From NCBI GenBank assembly GCA_050747245.1, contig JBOGNO010000017.1, positions 1-64,000 on the forward strand: 64,000 nt of DNA, given 5' to 3'. This DNA comes from JBOGNO01 sp050747245 (GTDB lineage: Bacteria > Acidobacteriota > Terriglobia > Acidiferrales > UBA7541). The translations under genes were made by a program, and so were the position numbers. The notes beneath the pieces are model-generated. The model was not told the origin of the DNA and searched no databases. It saw only the letters and a list, made by a program, of their open reading frames with translations. Every line of letters begins with the position of its first letter. Position 1 is the stretch's first letter. Positions 16,855 to 25,047 of the stretch are shown in pieces.

Positions 16855-17829
16855 TCAGTGGGCGCGGGCGACGAGGAAAATTGCCAGCGCATAAAAAAGA
16901 AACATGAGGGCGAGATAGCCCCGGGCTTTGGCGTTGGCTCCGGCAAATTCCTTCCAAACGAGAACTCCCCAGAGGGCGGCGACCATTGGTGCGGCCTGGC
17001 CGATGGCGTAAGAGATGGCGACGCCAGTAAAATTCGCGGCGACCAGATTGAATACCGTGCCGACGCTCCAGATGGCTCCGCCAAAGAGGCCGAGCAAATG
17101 GCCGCTCGCGGGCGCAGAAAAAAATCCGCTGAAGGCCACGGGCTCACCCACGAGCGGCTTCCTCATGAAATAGACGTTGAAGAGAAAACAGGATAGCAAA
17201 GCACCCAGAGTCAAGAACACGCCGGTAGTGTAAGGCGTCAAAGCGTTGCCCGCGGTGAGGCCGCGGGTGACGAACGGCGCCCAGAGTCCCATCAGAATTC
17301 CGGAGACGATGCAGGTGATGATGCTTTTGCGCGAAACGCCGCTTCGCGCGGAGGATAAATTCGCGTAGGCCACGCCATCGACGATGACGGCGACGACGGC
17401 GCAAATCACTCCCACGGCCAGCAGAGTGGCGCTGCCTTTTGGCTGAAGCGCGTAACTGAGGACGACGCCGACAACCAGAGCGATGCCGATGGAAACGGGG
17501 AAGGCGATGGCGAGACCCGCCATGTCAATTCCGGCGACGAGCAAAAGATTCGCGAGATTGAATATCGCGCCCGCAAGAATGACATATCCGATATTCGAGA
17601 GATCGGCTGAGTGGAGATTGGCGACGAAGCTTGATGCATCGTGGCCCGTGGAACCCAGAGTGAGAGCAAAAACGAGCGCGGTGAGAAAAATTCCGATGGC
17701 GTAGTCCCAGTAAAAAAGCTCGAAGCGATAATTTTTCACGCCCTTGTACGTATTTGCCCAGGAACCCCAGCATATGGTGCTGGTAATCATCATGGCGAGC
17801 GCGACGACGAAAGAGTGCGGAGTAAACAT
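16855..17829 (-). CDS. GRP/DMT-type sugar or ureide permease
   Basis: This 324-residue protein has about ten transmembrane helices with short loops. The pattern (TSTICWGSWANTYKGVKNYRFELFYWDY at the first loop, then GAIFNLANLLLVAGIDMAGLAIAFP) is that of the glucose/ribose porter and ureide permease branch of the drug/metabolite transporter superfamily. It is the last gene of a minus-strand set with a nucleoside hydrolase and a PfkB kinase, separated from the kinase by 10 bases. A ribose-type sugar is therefore the most likely substrate, importing what a periplasmic hydrolase releases. The transport direction and substrate are inferred. Confidence 0.75.
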   Translation of the reverse strand: MFTPHSFVVALAMMITSTICWGSWANTYKGVKNYRFELFYWDYAIGIFLTALVFALTLGSTGHDASSFVANLHSADLSNIGYVILAGAIFNLANLLLVAGIDMAGLAIAFPVSIGIALVVGVVLSYALQPKGSATLLAVGVICAVVAVIVDGVAYANLSSARSGVSRKSIITCIVSGILMGLWAPFVTRGLTAGNALTPYTTGVFLTLGALLSCFLFNVYFMRKPLVGEPVAFSGFFSAPASGHLLGLFGGAIWSVGTVFNLVAANFTGVAISYAIGQAAPMVAALWGVLVWKEFAGANAKARGYLALMFLFYALAIFLVARAH

Positions 17830-17839
17830 GATGTCTTTC

Positions 17840-18811
17840 TCAGAAGGAAGCCGCAGAGGCGGGCCGCTTCGATTTTATGAAGGCGACAACTTCGTCGTGC
17901 TTGGCCATGGCGCGGGCTCCCACTTTCGTGCAGCAGAGGGCGGCACAAGCGTTGGCGAAGGTTCCCACGCGCTCGAAATCCCAACCCTGGAGAAGAGCAT
18001 AGGATAGACCGCCCATGAAGGCATCGCCCGCGCCGGTGGTATCCACGACGGTGACTTCAAAGGCCGGCACGTGAACGCTTTTTTCGGCGCTGGCGATGAT
18101 GCAGCCGTCTTTACCCATGGTGATGGCGACAAGCTTCGGCCCTGCGCGGAGCAAGGAACGCGCGATTTTGTCGAAGTCGCTTTCTCCGGTTATTTCATGG
18201 GCCGCAGCTTTGCAGGGCTTGAGCACATCGACGAGTTTGAGCGAAGCGCCCAAGTCTTTTTCAGAACCGAGATTGGCCTGAGCGAAAAAGCTAGGAGAAA
18301 CGTCGAGATCGAAAATTACGCGCACGCCCGCTTCGCGAGCGACCTGCATTGCTTCCGCCACAGGCGGGAGGGGGAGTTGGGAGGCTTCGGTGTGAAAGTG
18401 GCGGGCATTCTGGATGTGAGCGAGGAACCGATTGCGAACCTGAGAGGAGGAAATTTTTCCGGTGATGTTGGGAAACATATAAATGCAACGCTCGCCAGCT
18501 TGATCCACGGGAATCCAGGTGAGGGAAGAGCGTTCGCCCTTGACGACTTCGATGCCGGAGAGATCCATGCCGTCTTCGGCGAATGCTTTCTGGATGATGC
18601 GGCCGTTGTCGTCATCGCCGATCAGGCCGAGCCATGCGGTCTTGGCACCGAGGCGGGCGACCTGCGTGAGGTTGTTCGCGGTCACGCCGCCGGCGTGAAC
18701 TTCCAAGCTGTTGGCGTTGATTTTTTCCTCGGGGCCAAGAAGGCGAGGCACCAGCGCAAAAAAATCCACGGTGCAGCTTCCGATGCCGACCACGTCCATC
18801 TTAGGAGCCAT
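17840..18811 (-). CDS. PfkB-family carbohydrate kinase (ribokinase-like)
   Basis: This 323-residue protein has both PfkB signatures: the N-terminal glycine-rich motif around residues 42-70 (GGVTANNLTQVARLG) and the C-terminal ATP/catalytic motif DTTGAGDAFMGG near residue 250, whose aspartate is the general base. It phosphorylates a sugar or nucleoside hydroxyl using ATP. The neighbours are a nucleoside hydrolase upstream and a sugar permease downstream, which favours ribose. Adenosine kinase, fructokinase or KDG kinase activity cannot be excluded. It is cytoplasmic. The spacing to the hydrolase gene is 45 bases. Confidence 0.85.
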   Translation of the reverse strand: MAPKMDVVGIGSCTVDFFALVPRLLGPEEKINANSLEVHAGGVTANNLTQVARLGAKTAWLGLIGDDDNGRIIQKAFAEDGMDLSGIEVVKGERSSLTWIPVDQAGERCIYMFPNITGKISSSQVRNRFLAHIQNARHFHTEASQLPLPPVAEAMQVAREAGVRVIFDLDVSPSFFAQANLGSEKDLGASLKLVDVLKPCKAAAHEITGESDFDKIARSLLRAGPKLVAITMGKDGCIIASAEKSVHVPAFEVTVVDTTGAGDAFMGGLSYALLQGWDFERVGTFANACAALCCTKVGARAMAKHDEVVAFIKSKRPASAASF

Positions 18812-18856
18812 GGTTTTCTCCCATTTCGTATTCCACTGCGCTGCGCGAACTGCGTG

Positions 18857-19945
18857 CTATTTCGCGGCAACGCCCGCGGGATTGTGAGCGCGCGGGGTAG
18901 GCTGCGTCATGAGCTTTACAAACAGGCGATAAAATTTTTCTAGGTCGAGATCGACCGGGACATGCACCAACTGCTCGCCGAGGCCGGGCGGCTCCTTGGC
19001 CGTCCAGATGAGCGTGTTGCCGTATTCGGGGCCGTGCGAGACATCGGCATCCATGTAGAGCTGGTCTTCCCTGGTGATGATTGATGGATCGAGCCAGGCA
19101 GCAGCGGCGAGCTCATCCCACATGTATTCTTCGTCGGCATATTTTCCCAAGTATTGCGCCACGGGGGTGCCGGCGCGGGCAATTTCTTCGATCATGGATT
19201 TCTTTAGGCGCGTCTTCAGGGAAATGTCCACATCGGTGACGGTGACTTTATGCCAGGGCGAAGTCAGGACAATGTGAGTGGCTTCGGGATCCCACCAGAA
19301 ATTAAATTCGCGGCGGCTGGCGGATTTCCATTCGAAGTCTCCCTCGGGAGCAATGCTGCCGCCCATCACCACCAGCTCCTGAGCGAGTTCCGGGACACTG
19401 GGATCGAGGCGAATGGCGAGGGCAATATCGGTAAGCGGCCCGGCGGCGTAAAGCGTCACTTCATGGGGGTACTGGTGCAGCATGCGAATGATGAAATGGG
19501 CGGCATCTTCGGCGACTGGCTTGGTAGAGGGATTGCCCTCGGGAAGATCGGGGACGACAAACGGTTCGTGCGTTTTTCCCCAATTCCAGGCGCCCTGATA
19601 CACGACTTTGCCGTAGAGCTTTTCCCAGCGAGCCATGAATTCCTTGCTATTGACGAGAGGGAAGACGGCGCCCGGAACGACGGGAACGTCCGTGCGACCG
19701 ATGATTTCGAGCATGCGAAGGGTATGGGCGACTTCCTCGTCGCGCCACTGGTCGCCGCTGACGATGGTGATGCCGAGGGTCTCAACATCGGGCGATTGGA
19801 GAAAGACGAGCATGGCTTGCTGATCGGTGGTAGCGGGGCCGCGGCCATCCTGATCAATGATAACTTTGCGTTTCGATTGCGCGGCGGCCGTGGAGGCAAG
19901 CGCGAAAATAGATACGAAGAGCCAGAGAATCCTGTGGATGCGCAC
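18857..19945 (-). CDS. Exported nucleoside hydrolase family protein
   Basis: This 362-residue protein belongs to the inosine-uridine nucleoside N-ribohydrolase family, with a signal peptide ending at about residue 22 (ALASTAAAQ), so it acts in the periplasm. Recognisable family segments include AAGPLTDIALAIRLDP and VVMGG. The usual calcium-binding N-terminal motif DxDxGxDD is altered: it reads DQDGRGPATTDQQAM (about 30-44), keeping two early aspartates and one later aspartate but with an insertion and Gln in place of the final Asp. Activity is plausible but not certain. The start is GTG with GGGGGG upstream. Operon partners are a PfkB kinase and a permease. Confidence 0.8.
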   Translation of the reverse strand: MRIHRILWLFVSIFALASTAAAQSKRKVIIDQDGRGPATTDQQAMLVFLQSPDVETLGITIVSGDQWRDEEVAHTLRMLEIIGRTDVPVVPGAVFPLVNSKEFMARWEKLYGKVVYQGAWNWGKTHEPFVVPDLPEGNPSTKPVAEDAAHFIIRMLHQYPHEVTLYAAGPLTDIALAIRLDPSVPELAQELVVMGGSIAPEGDFEWKSASRREFNFWWDPEATHIVLTSPWHKVTVTDVDISLKTRLKKSMIEEIARAGTPVAQYLGKYADEEYMWDELAAAAWLDPSIITREDQLYMDADVSHGPEYGNTLIWTAKEPPGLGEQLVHVPVDLDLEKFYRLFVKLMTQPTPRAHNPAGVAAK

Positions 19946-19974
19946 AGCGTCCCCCCTGATGGAGCACGGCGGAG

Positions 19975-20001
19975 CTTATAAACGGGCAGAGGGAGCGTCA
20001 A
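19975..20001 (-). promoter_or_regulatory. Possible promoter TTGACG-N15-TATAAG
   Basis: Hexamers close to consensus lie 30 bases upstream of the nucleoside hydrolase start, but the spacer is 15 bases, shorter than the usual 16-18. Weak candidate. Confidence 0.3.
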
Positions 20002-20041
20002 GCGAAAACGCAGCGCGAAAGGGCGCCTGAGGGCGCGATGC

Positions 20042-20047
20042 TATAAT
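20042..20047 (+). promoter_or_regulatory. Consensus -10 box 6 bases before the start codon
   Basis: TATAAT is followed by CGCGGC and then the ATG of the TPR gene at 20054. Transcription would begin at or within a base or two of the start codon, so the mRNA would be leaderless. No good -35 hexamer stands 17 bases upstream, and no Shine-Dalgarno sequence exists before the ATG. Confidence 0.55.
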
Positions 20048-20053
20048 CGCGGC

Positions 20054-21487
20054 ATGTTTTGCGGCAGAGTGCTCCTTGTTATTTTCCCAGCGATTTTCGC
20101 GGGATGGGTTTCTGCGCCGCTTGCGAGTGCGGCATCAATCGCGCGGCAGAATGGGGCGCTGGCAGCGGAGAAGCGCGAAGCGGCGGCGCTCCGAGCGGAG
20201 GCTCGCGACGCGCTGGCAAGGGGCGATGCCGCGACGGCGATCGCCGCTTACGAGAAGGCCATCGCGCTAGCGCCAAGGGATGGAGGGCTGCGCGTGGAAT
20301 TGGGAATGCTGCTGCGGCAGGCAGGGCGCATCCCGGAAGCAATCGCGAGTTTTCAGCAGGCACTCGATATTGATCCACGAAATGAAAAGGCGGAGCTGGA
20401 GCTGGCGCAAGCGTTTCGAACGGCGTTCAACTACGACGAGGCGCGAAGATGGATGGAGCGGGCGAAGCGCGAACATCCAAAGAGCGCTGCGCCAGTTGCG
20501 GCGCTGGGACTTCTCGAAATCGAGTTGCAGGATTACGCCGGCGCGATTCGCGAATTGGGCGCAGCGGTGCATCTCGATCCGCGAAACCTGGAGGCGCGAA
20601 ATAACCTTGCGGCAGCCTACAAGGCAAAAGGCAAATTGTCCGCAGCACTTGTGGAACTATCGGCGGTGCTGCGGCGCGATCCGAAGAACGCGCTGGCACA
20701 TTTTCTGCGCGGCTCGATCTACGCGGACCAAAACAAAAATGAGCTGGCGCTCGCGGATGCGGAAAGGGTATTCGAGGAAGAGCCGGAAAAATCGCGGGAC
20801 GTGCTGTTGCTAGGGAAGTTGCTGGAGCGCACGGGGAAATGCAGTCGCGCGACGGAGCTTCTGGAACCTTTGGCTAGTGCAGGGAACCCGGATTCGGAAA
20901 CGCTGTACCTGCTGGGACACGCCTACCTGTGCGCGGGAAATGCGGAGCTGGCACAGAAAACTTTGGAGCGATTCGCGCAGACTTCGGATGCGGAACGGCA
21001 CGCTGCGGAGGACAAGACGCAGGCGGAACATTTGGTGAAACAGGCGGGCGAGCTGGCAAGGAACAACCAGTTTGCGGCGGCGATGGAAAAACTCAACGAA
21101 GCGACGCAGAAAGACCCTTCGAACGGGAACGCGTATTCGCAGGTCGCGAAGATTTATTTTTCGGAGAATGACATCGGAAAGGCGGAAGAAGCGGTTGACC
21201 GGGCGCTCGCGATTCATCCTTATCATCCGGACTACTTGTATGTGAAGGGGAAGATTCTGGAGAGAGAAGGGAAGCTCGACGAGGCGCTCGAGGAATTTCG
21301 GCGCAATGTGATGGTCAACCCCAAAGAAGCCGACGCTTATTTCGAGATGGGCGAAATTTATGAGCAGCGCGGCGAGCGAGAGAACGCCATCGCGGCGTTC
21401 AAGAAGGCGGTCGAATTGTCGCCCGATGATCTGGACTTCCGGAAAGCATTAGACGAAGCCACTTCCAAAGACACTCCTCCAGGATGA
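20054..21487 (+). CDS. Secreted tetratricopeptide repeat protein
   Basis: This 477-residue protein starts with a signal peptide (about residues 1-27, ending APLASAAS). About ten TPR units then run almost to the C-terminus, with typical pairs such as AIAAYEKAIALAPRD, AIASFQQALDIDPRN and AIAAFKKAVELSPDD. It is likely a periplasmic or outer-membrane-associated scaffold; no enzymatic domain is present. It is monocistronic, divergent from the nucleoside hydrolase operon and convergent with the TonB receptor gene. A consensus TATAAT only 6 bases before the ATG and the lack of a Shine-Dalgarno site suggest leaderless translation. Partner unknown. Confidence 0.85.
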   Translation: MFCGRVLLVIFPAIFAGWVSAPLASAASIARQNGALAAEKREAAALRAEARDALARGDAATAIAAYEKAIALAPRDGGLRVELGMLLRQAGRIPEAIASFQQALDIDPRNEKAELELAQAFRTAFNYDEARRWMERAKREHPKSAAPVAALGLLEIELQDYAGAIRELGAAVHLDPRNLEARNNLAAAYKAKGKLSAALVELSAVLRRDPKNALAHFLRGSIYADQNKNELALADAERVFEEEPEKSRDVLLLGKLLERTGKCSRATELLEPLASAGNPDSETLYLLGHAYLCAGNAELAQKTLERFAQTSDAERHAAEDKTQAEHLVKQAGELARNNQFAAAMEKLNEATQKDPSNGNAYSQVAKIYFSENDIGKAEEAVDRALAIHPYHPDYLYVKGKILEREGKLDEALEEFRRNVMVNPKEADAYFEMGEIYEQRGERENAIAAFKKAVELSPDDLDFRKALDEATSKDTPPG

Positions 21488-21633
21488 CCGAACAGGAACG
21501 GAAAAATGGGAAATTGCGAACAGGCGGGATACCCTGCTCCCTCGCGCGAAGGATTTCACCTCCGCGCGGCTAGCAGAATCAAAAGCCTGACTCTTAGAAG
21601 AACTCTGCTTCGTTATACCGACTCTCGGTTCGT

Positions 21634-24600
21634 TCAGAAGCTGAACCGGAAACCGGCCTGGAAAGCGAAGGGTGTGCCGCCAGGCGACACCTGGTCGAGC
21701 GTGCGGTACGTGACTGGGGGCCCGAATGGAGTCTGGTCGCCGGGCTGCGGGAACCGAGAAAGCGGCACACAGACCACATTAGGCGCGCTCCCCGAGCATC
21801 CTGAATTGATGAACGCAGTGTTGTCCGGGTTTGAGAAGAGGTTTCCCCGATTCGTCAAGTTAAATAAATCCGCAATCAACTGAGCATGGTAACGCTCGGT
21901 TATCTTAAAGTCCTTGTTGATGCGCATATTCCACTGGAAGAAGCTGGGCTGGCGAGCGGGATAGCGAGGCAACAGAAACGGTTTGCCGCCGCCAATCTGA
22001 ACGATTGGACGGTCATTCGTGCCGATACCCTGATTGCTCACTCCGTCGCCATTGACGTCCGTGAGGATGTAGGCCGGATAGGCGAATCCGCTGTGGGCAA
22101 TCATGTTGGCGCTCCAAGTGAAGCCCCACGGCAGGTCGGCGACCCAAGCCGCTTTGAACTGATGGGTAATGTCGAGGCCGCTGCGGCCATAGTCCAGATT
22201 GATGTTGAAGGGATCCTGGGGGCCGAAGAAGGTGTCGGTGTCACGCTCGCTGGAGGCGTCGTCGAAATTGCGCGACCAGGTGTAATTGGCGAAGAGCTGG
22301 TAGCGATGAGCGAAGCGCTTGTTCACCGAGGCAACGAATTCGTGATAATTGGAGCGCCCGAAGCTGCCGAGTTCGTTGGCCTGACCGATCGTACAATCCA
22401 CGGGCTGAGGACCGAAGCCCGGACATCCATTCAGACCATTGGAAGGTTTCAGGATAGACCGCCCGAACTGATCCACGTGGTCCACAACGACGTTGCGCGA
22501 CCAGATTGTGGTGCTGAACCCTCCGGTACGGAGACGGTCGCCGTGGACGAAGGCGTAGTTCACGGAAGCTACCCAGCCGCCACCGAGCTGCTGCTCCAAG
22601 CCGACAGTAAGGTTACTCACGCGCGGATTGCGGAAGTTCGGGTCCACGTAGTTGACTCCAGGGCAACCTTCCGGTGACAGGCAGAGGTTCGTGTTGGCAG
22701 GCAGTGACGACGGGAAGAGATACGGGAAGCCGCCATTCGGCATACAGGATGTGCCGCTGAAGCAGAAGAGGGTGGTCCCCTTCTCATTCCCGCCTTGCGG
22801 GAAAAAGATCGATGGCGATTCACCGTAATAGAGACCCCAAGCGGCGCGAACCACACTGGCGTGTTCACCCTGACGAATCCCCCAGGAGAAGCCCAGGCGG
22901 GGGCCCCATTGTTTCAGGTCATTGGGGATACGTTGTGGCGGAGAGATGAGATGGCTTCCCGCTCCCTGGCCGACGAACACAGCGGCGCCTGGCGTGGGAG
23001 TTTGCGGCTGCGGATTCCAGGTGGCGTCGTAACGCAAGCCATACGTGATGGTCACGTTGTGCGCCGCCTGCCATTTATCCTGCCAAAAGAGCCCGGAGCC
23101 GACCTGATAGGCCGGGGCAAGAATATCGGCAGCGAAGATTGGCTTGCCATTCAAACCGAACCCCTGGATGAATCCAAACGGGTTGTTGTTCTGGAAATCC
23201 TGGAGCGAGCCAAAAAGATACTCACCACTCGACCATCCAGCGAAGATGTCCTTGCGATCCACGAAGGCATCTGCGTCGCCGCCCCACTTCATGTCGTGCT
23301 TGCCGAATGTGTAGCTGAAATTGTCCACAGCCTGAAGCTTGCCGTTGTCGTTGTTGATGGGCAGGAAGAAACGCTGGCCGAAATCGGCGCAACAAACAAT
23401 GTTGACTTCCGGTTGCGTACCGTTGGGATGGCGGGGACGCGTTTCGCCGGAGACAAGGACGCGAATTTCGTTCACCTTGTTGCCGAGGGCAGTGGTAAAG
23501 CCAAACACGCCGTTCACACCTTCATTGTGGAAGTTTTCAGTGTTGCTGAAAGCGGCGGCGAGTTCGTTCTGTCCGCGGCCGCCTGTGAATCCGTCAGTGT
23601 GGTTACGGGTCCAGTACCCGCGTACGAAGAAATGGTTCGCGGGAGTCATCTGCCAGTCATAGTGGCCGAGGACAGTGGCGAGGTTTTGGAATTGCGTGTT
23701 CGCTCCCGTAAGGTCGGCAAGGGTTGAGGCGCCGTAACAAGTTGGCAGCGCGGCCGCGCCAGTCTTCCCGCCGCAAGTCGGGGGGAGAACACCATTCGTA
23801 GAAGAGGCGGCAATCGTGGGGCCCGTGATGGTATTGAGGCCTACACCGGACGTGCCGAAGACGCTCTTAAGAGGCCCATGCTCACGCTGAACGTCGAATG
23901 AGCCAAAGAAGAACTGACGGTCTTTGTGAATGGGGAAACCGAGCGAACCGCCGAACTGATTTTGCTTGTCAATGTTGGAAGCATTTCCCAATGCATCGTT
24001 CGCGGTTAGGTTACTGCTGCGGAAATACTCGTGGCCCTCACCATGCCACTCGTTGGTGCCGGACTTGGTGACAACGTTGAGGAGGCCGCCCGAAGAGCGG
24101 CCGAATTCGGGGGCGAAGCCGTTGGTGATGACCTGAAACTCCTGCACTGCTTCGAGAGGAACCGTAAAATTCTTGGTTTCGAGCGAGCCGAAAAACTCAC
24201 CGAAGAAATTGTTGCGATTGTCAGCGCCATCAATGGTCAGACCGCTGTAGTCGCTCTGTTGGCCGCCGAGGCGGAGACCGCCGCGTAGGCCAGGAACAAC
24301 CTGAGCCGAAGGGGTGAGCTGCGCGAGATCGCGATAATCACGCCCCGCGAAGGGCAGGTTGGAGACACTTTGGGCGTTGAGCAACTGGCTGATCCCTTCC
24401 ACGGGCGTGTCCTGCGTAGCGTTCGCGGCCGTGACGGTGACCGTTGCTTGCTGGGTCTTGAGAGGCATGGCCACGTCGACATTGACGCTGCCGCCGACGT
24501 TCAATTCGATCGCTTTCACGGTGGTGGTGGCAAACCCTTCGCGCTCGACTTGCAGGGTGTATTCGCCCGGCGGCACTTCATCAAACGAGTAGCTGCCGTC

Positions 24601-24801
24601 ACCGCCGGAAACGGTCTCGCGGCGCAATCCTACGGAAGGATTGGTCAGCGTGACCTTGGCCTTCGGTACAGCAGCGTTCTGCGCGTCGAGAACGGTGCCG
24701 TGGATTCGGCCGCGTTCGAACGTCTGCGCGCGCGCGCCTGCACACAAAAAAAGCGCCACAAAGGCGCAAACGACAAAAAACAGATTTTTCGTCAATTTCA
24801 T
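21634..24801 (-). CDS. TonB-dependent receptor with carboxypeptidase-regulatory-like domain (Oar-like)
   Basis: This 1055-residue outer-membrane protein has a signal peptide (1-25) and a carboxypeptidase regulatory-like Ig fold at about 30-115 (GRIHGTVLDAQNAAVPKAKV, then GSYSFDEVPPGEYTL). A plug domain follows at about 120-240, and a 22-strand-type beta barrel runs to the terminal aromatic GFRFSF. Such proteins import large or scarce substrates using TonB energy, and are expanded in Acidobacteriota. The ATG at 24799-24801 is preceded by GGGGAG at good spacing; a start 18 bases upstream is less likely. The gene is alone on its strand and divergent from a CRTAC1-like gene. No substrate-specific neighbour. 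Confidence 0.9.
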   Translation of the reverse strand: MKLTKNLFFVVCAFVALFLCAGARAQTFERGRIHGTVLDAQNAAVPKAKVTLTNPSVGLRRETVSGGDGSYSFDEVPPGEYTLQVEREGFATTTVKAIELNVGGSVNVDVAMPLKTQQATVTVTAANATQDTPVEGISQLLNAQSVSNLPFAGRDYRDLAQLTPSAQVVPGLRGGLRLGGQQSDYSGLTIDGADNRNNFFGEFFGSLETKNFTVPLEAVQEFQVITNGFAPEFGRSSGGLLNVVTKSGTNEWHGEGHEYFRSSNLTANDALGNASNIDKQNQFGGSLGFPIHKDRQFFFGSFDVQREHGPLKSVFGTSGVGLNTITGPTIAASSTNGVLPPTCGGKTGAAALPTCYGASTLADLTGANTQFQNLATVLGHYDWQMTPANHFFVRGYWTRNHTDGFTGGRGQNELAAAFSNTENFHNEGVNGVFGFTTALGNKVNEIRVLVSGETRPRHPNGTQPEVNIVCCADFGQRFFLPINNDNGKLQAVDNFSYTFGKHDMKWGGDADAFVDRKDIFAGWSSGEYLFGSLQDFQNNNPFGFIQGFGLNGKPIFAADILAPAYQVGSGLFWQDKWQAAHNVTITYGLRYDATWNPQPQTPTPGAAVFVGQGAGSHLISPPQRIPNDLKQWGPRLGFSWGIRQGEHASVVRAAWGLYYGESPSIFFPQGGNEKGTTLFCFSGTSCMPNGGFPYLFPSSLPANTNLCLSPEGCPGVNYVDPNFRNPRVSNLTVGLEQQLGGGWVASVNYAFVHGDRLRTGGFSTTIWSRNVVVDHVDQFGRSILKPSNGLNGCPGFGPQPVDCTIGQANELGSFGRSNYHEFVASVNKRFAHRYQLFANYTWSRNFDDASSERDTDTFFGPQDPFNINLDYGRSGLDITHQFKAAWVADLPWGFTWSANMIAHSGFAYPAYILTDVNGDGVSNQGIGTNDRPIVQIGGGKPFLLPRYPARQPSFFQWNMRINKDFKITERYHAQLIADLFNLTNRGNLFSNPDNTAFINSGCSGSAPNVVCVPLSRFPQPGDQTPFGPPVTYRTLDQVSPGGTPFAFQAGFRFSF

Positions 24802-25047
24802 TTGAGCTCCCCCACTCAAGTGAACTCAATCTTCCTGGCCCGGCCACCCCAACCTATGCGGGACATTCTCTACTTTTCGGCGAGGCTTGCAAGAAGAAAC
24901 TTCAGAAAACTTTCAGCTTCCCAATTTGGGCCGACCTAAGCGCTGGACTTGACAATTTCGACGCCGTCGTATTCCGTACGCTTTCCTCGCGGCGATTGCG
25001 CGCGGGAATCGGCGGGAAGAATTTGGAGGGGATGTTAGAATTCGGGC

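Noticed and set aside
16855..19945. Full purine salvage or thiamine cluster
   Set aside because: Only a hydrolase, a kinase and a permease are present; no phosphorylase, phosphoribosyltransferase or thiamine genes are seen in this stretch.
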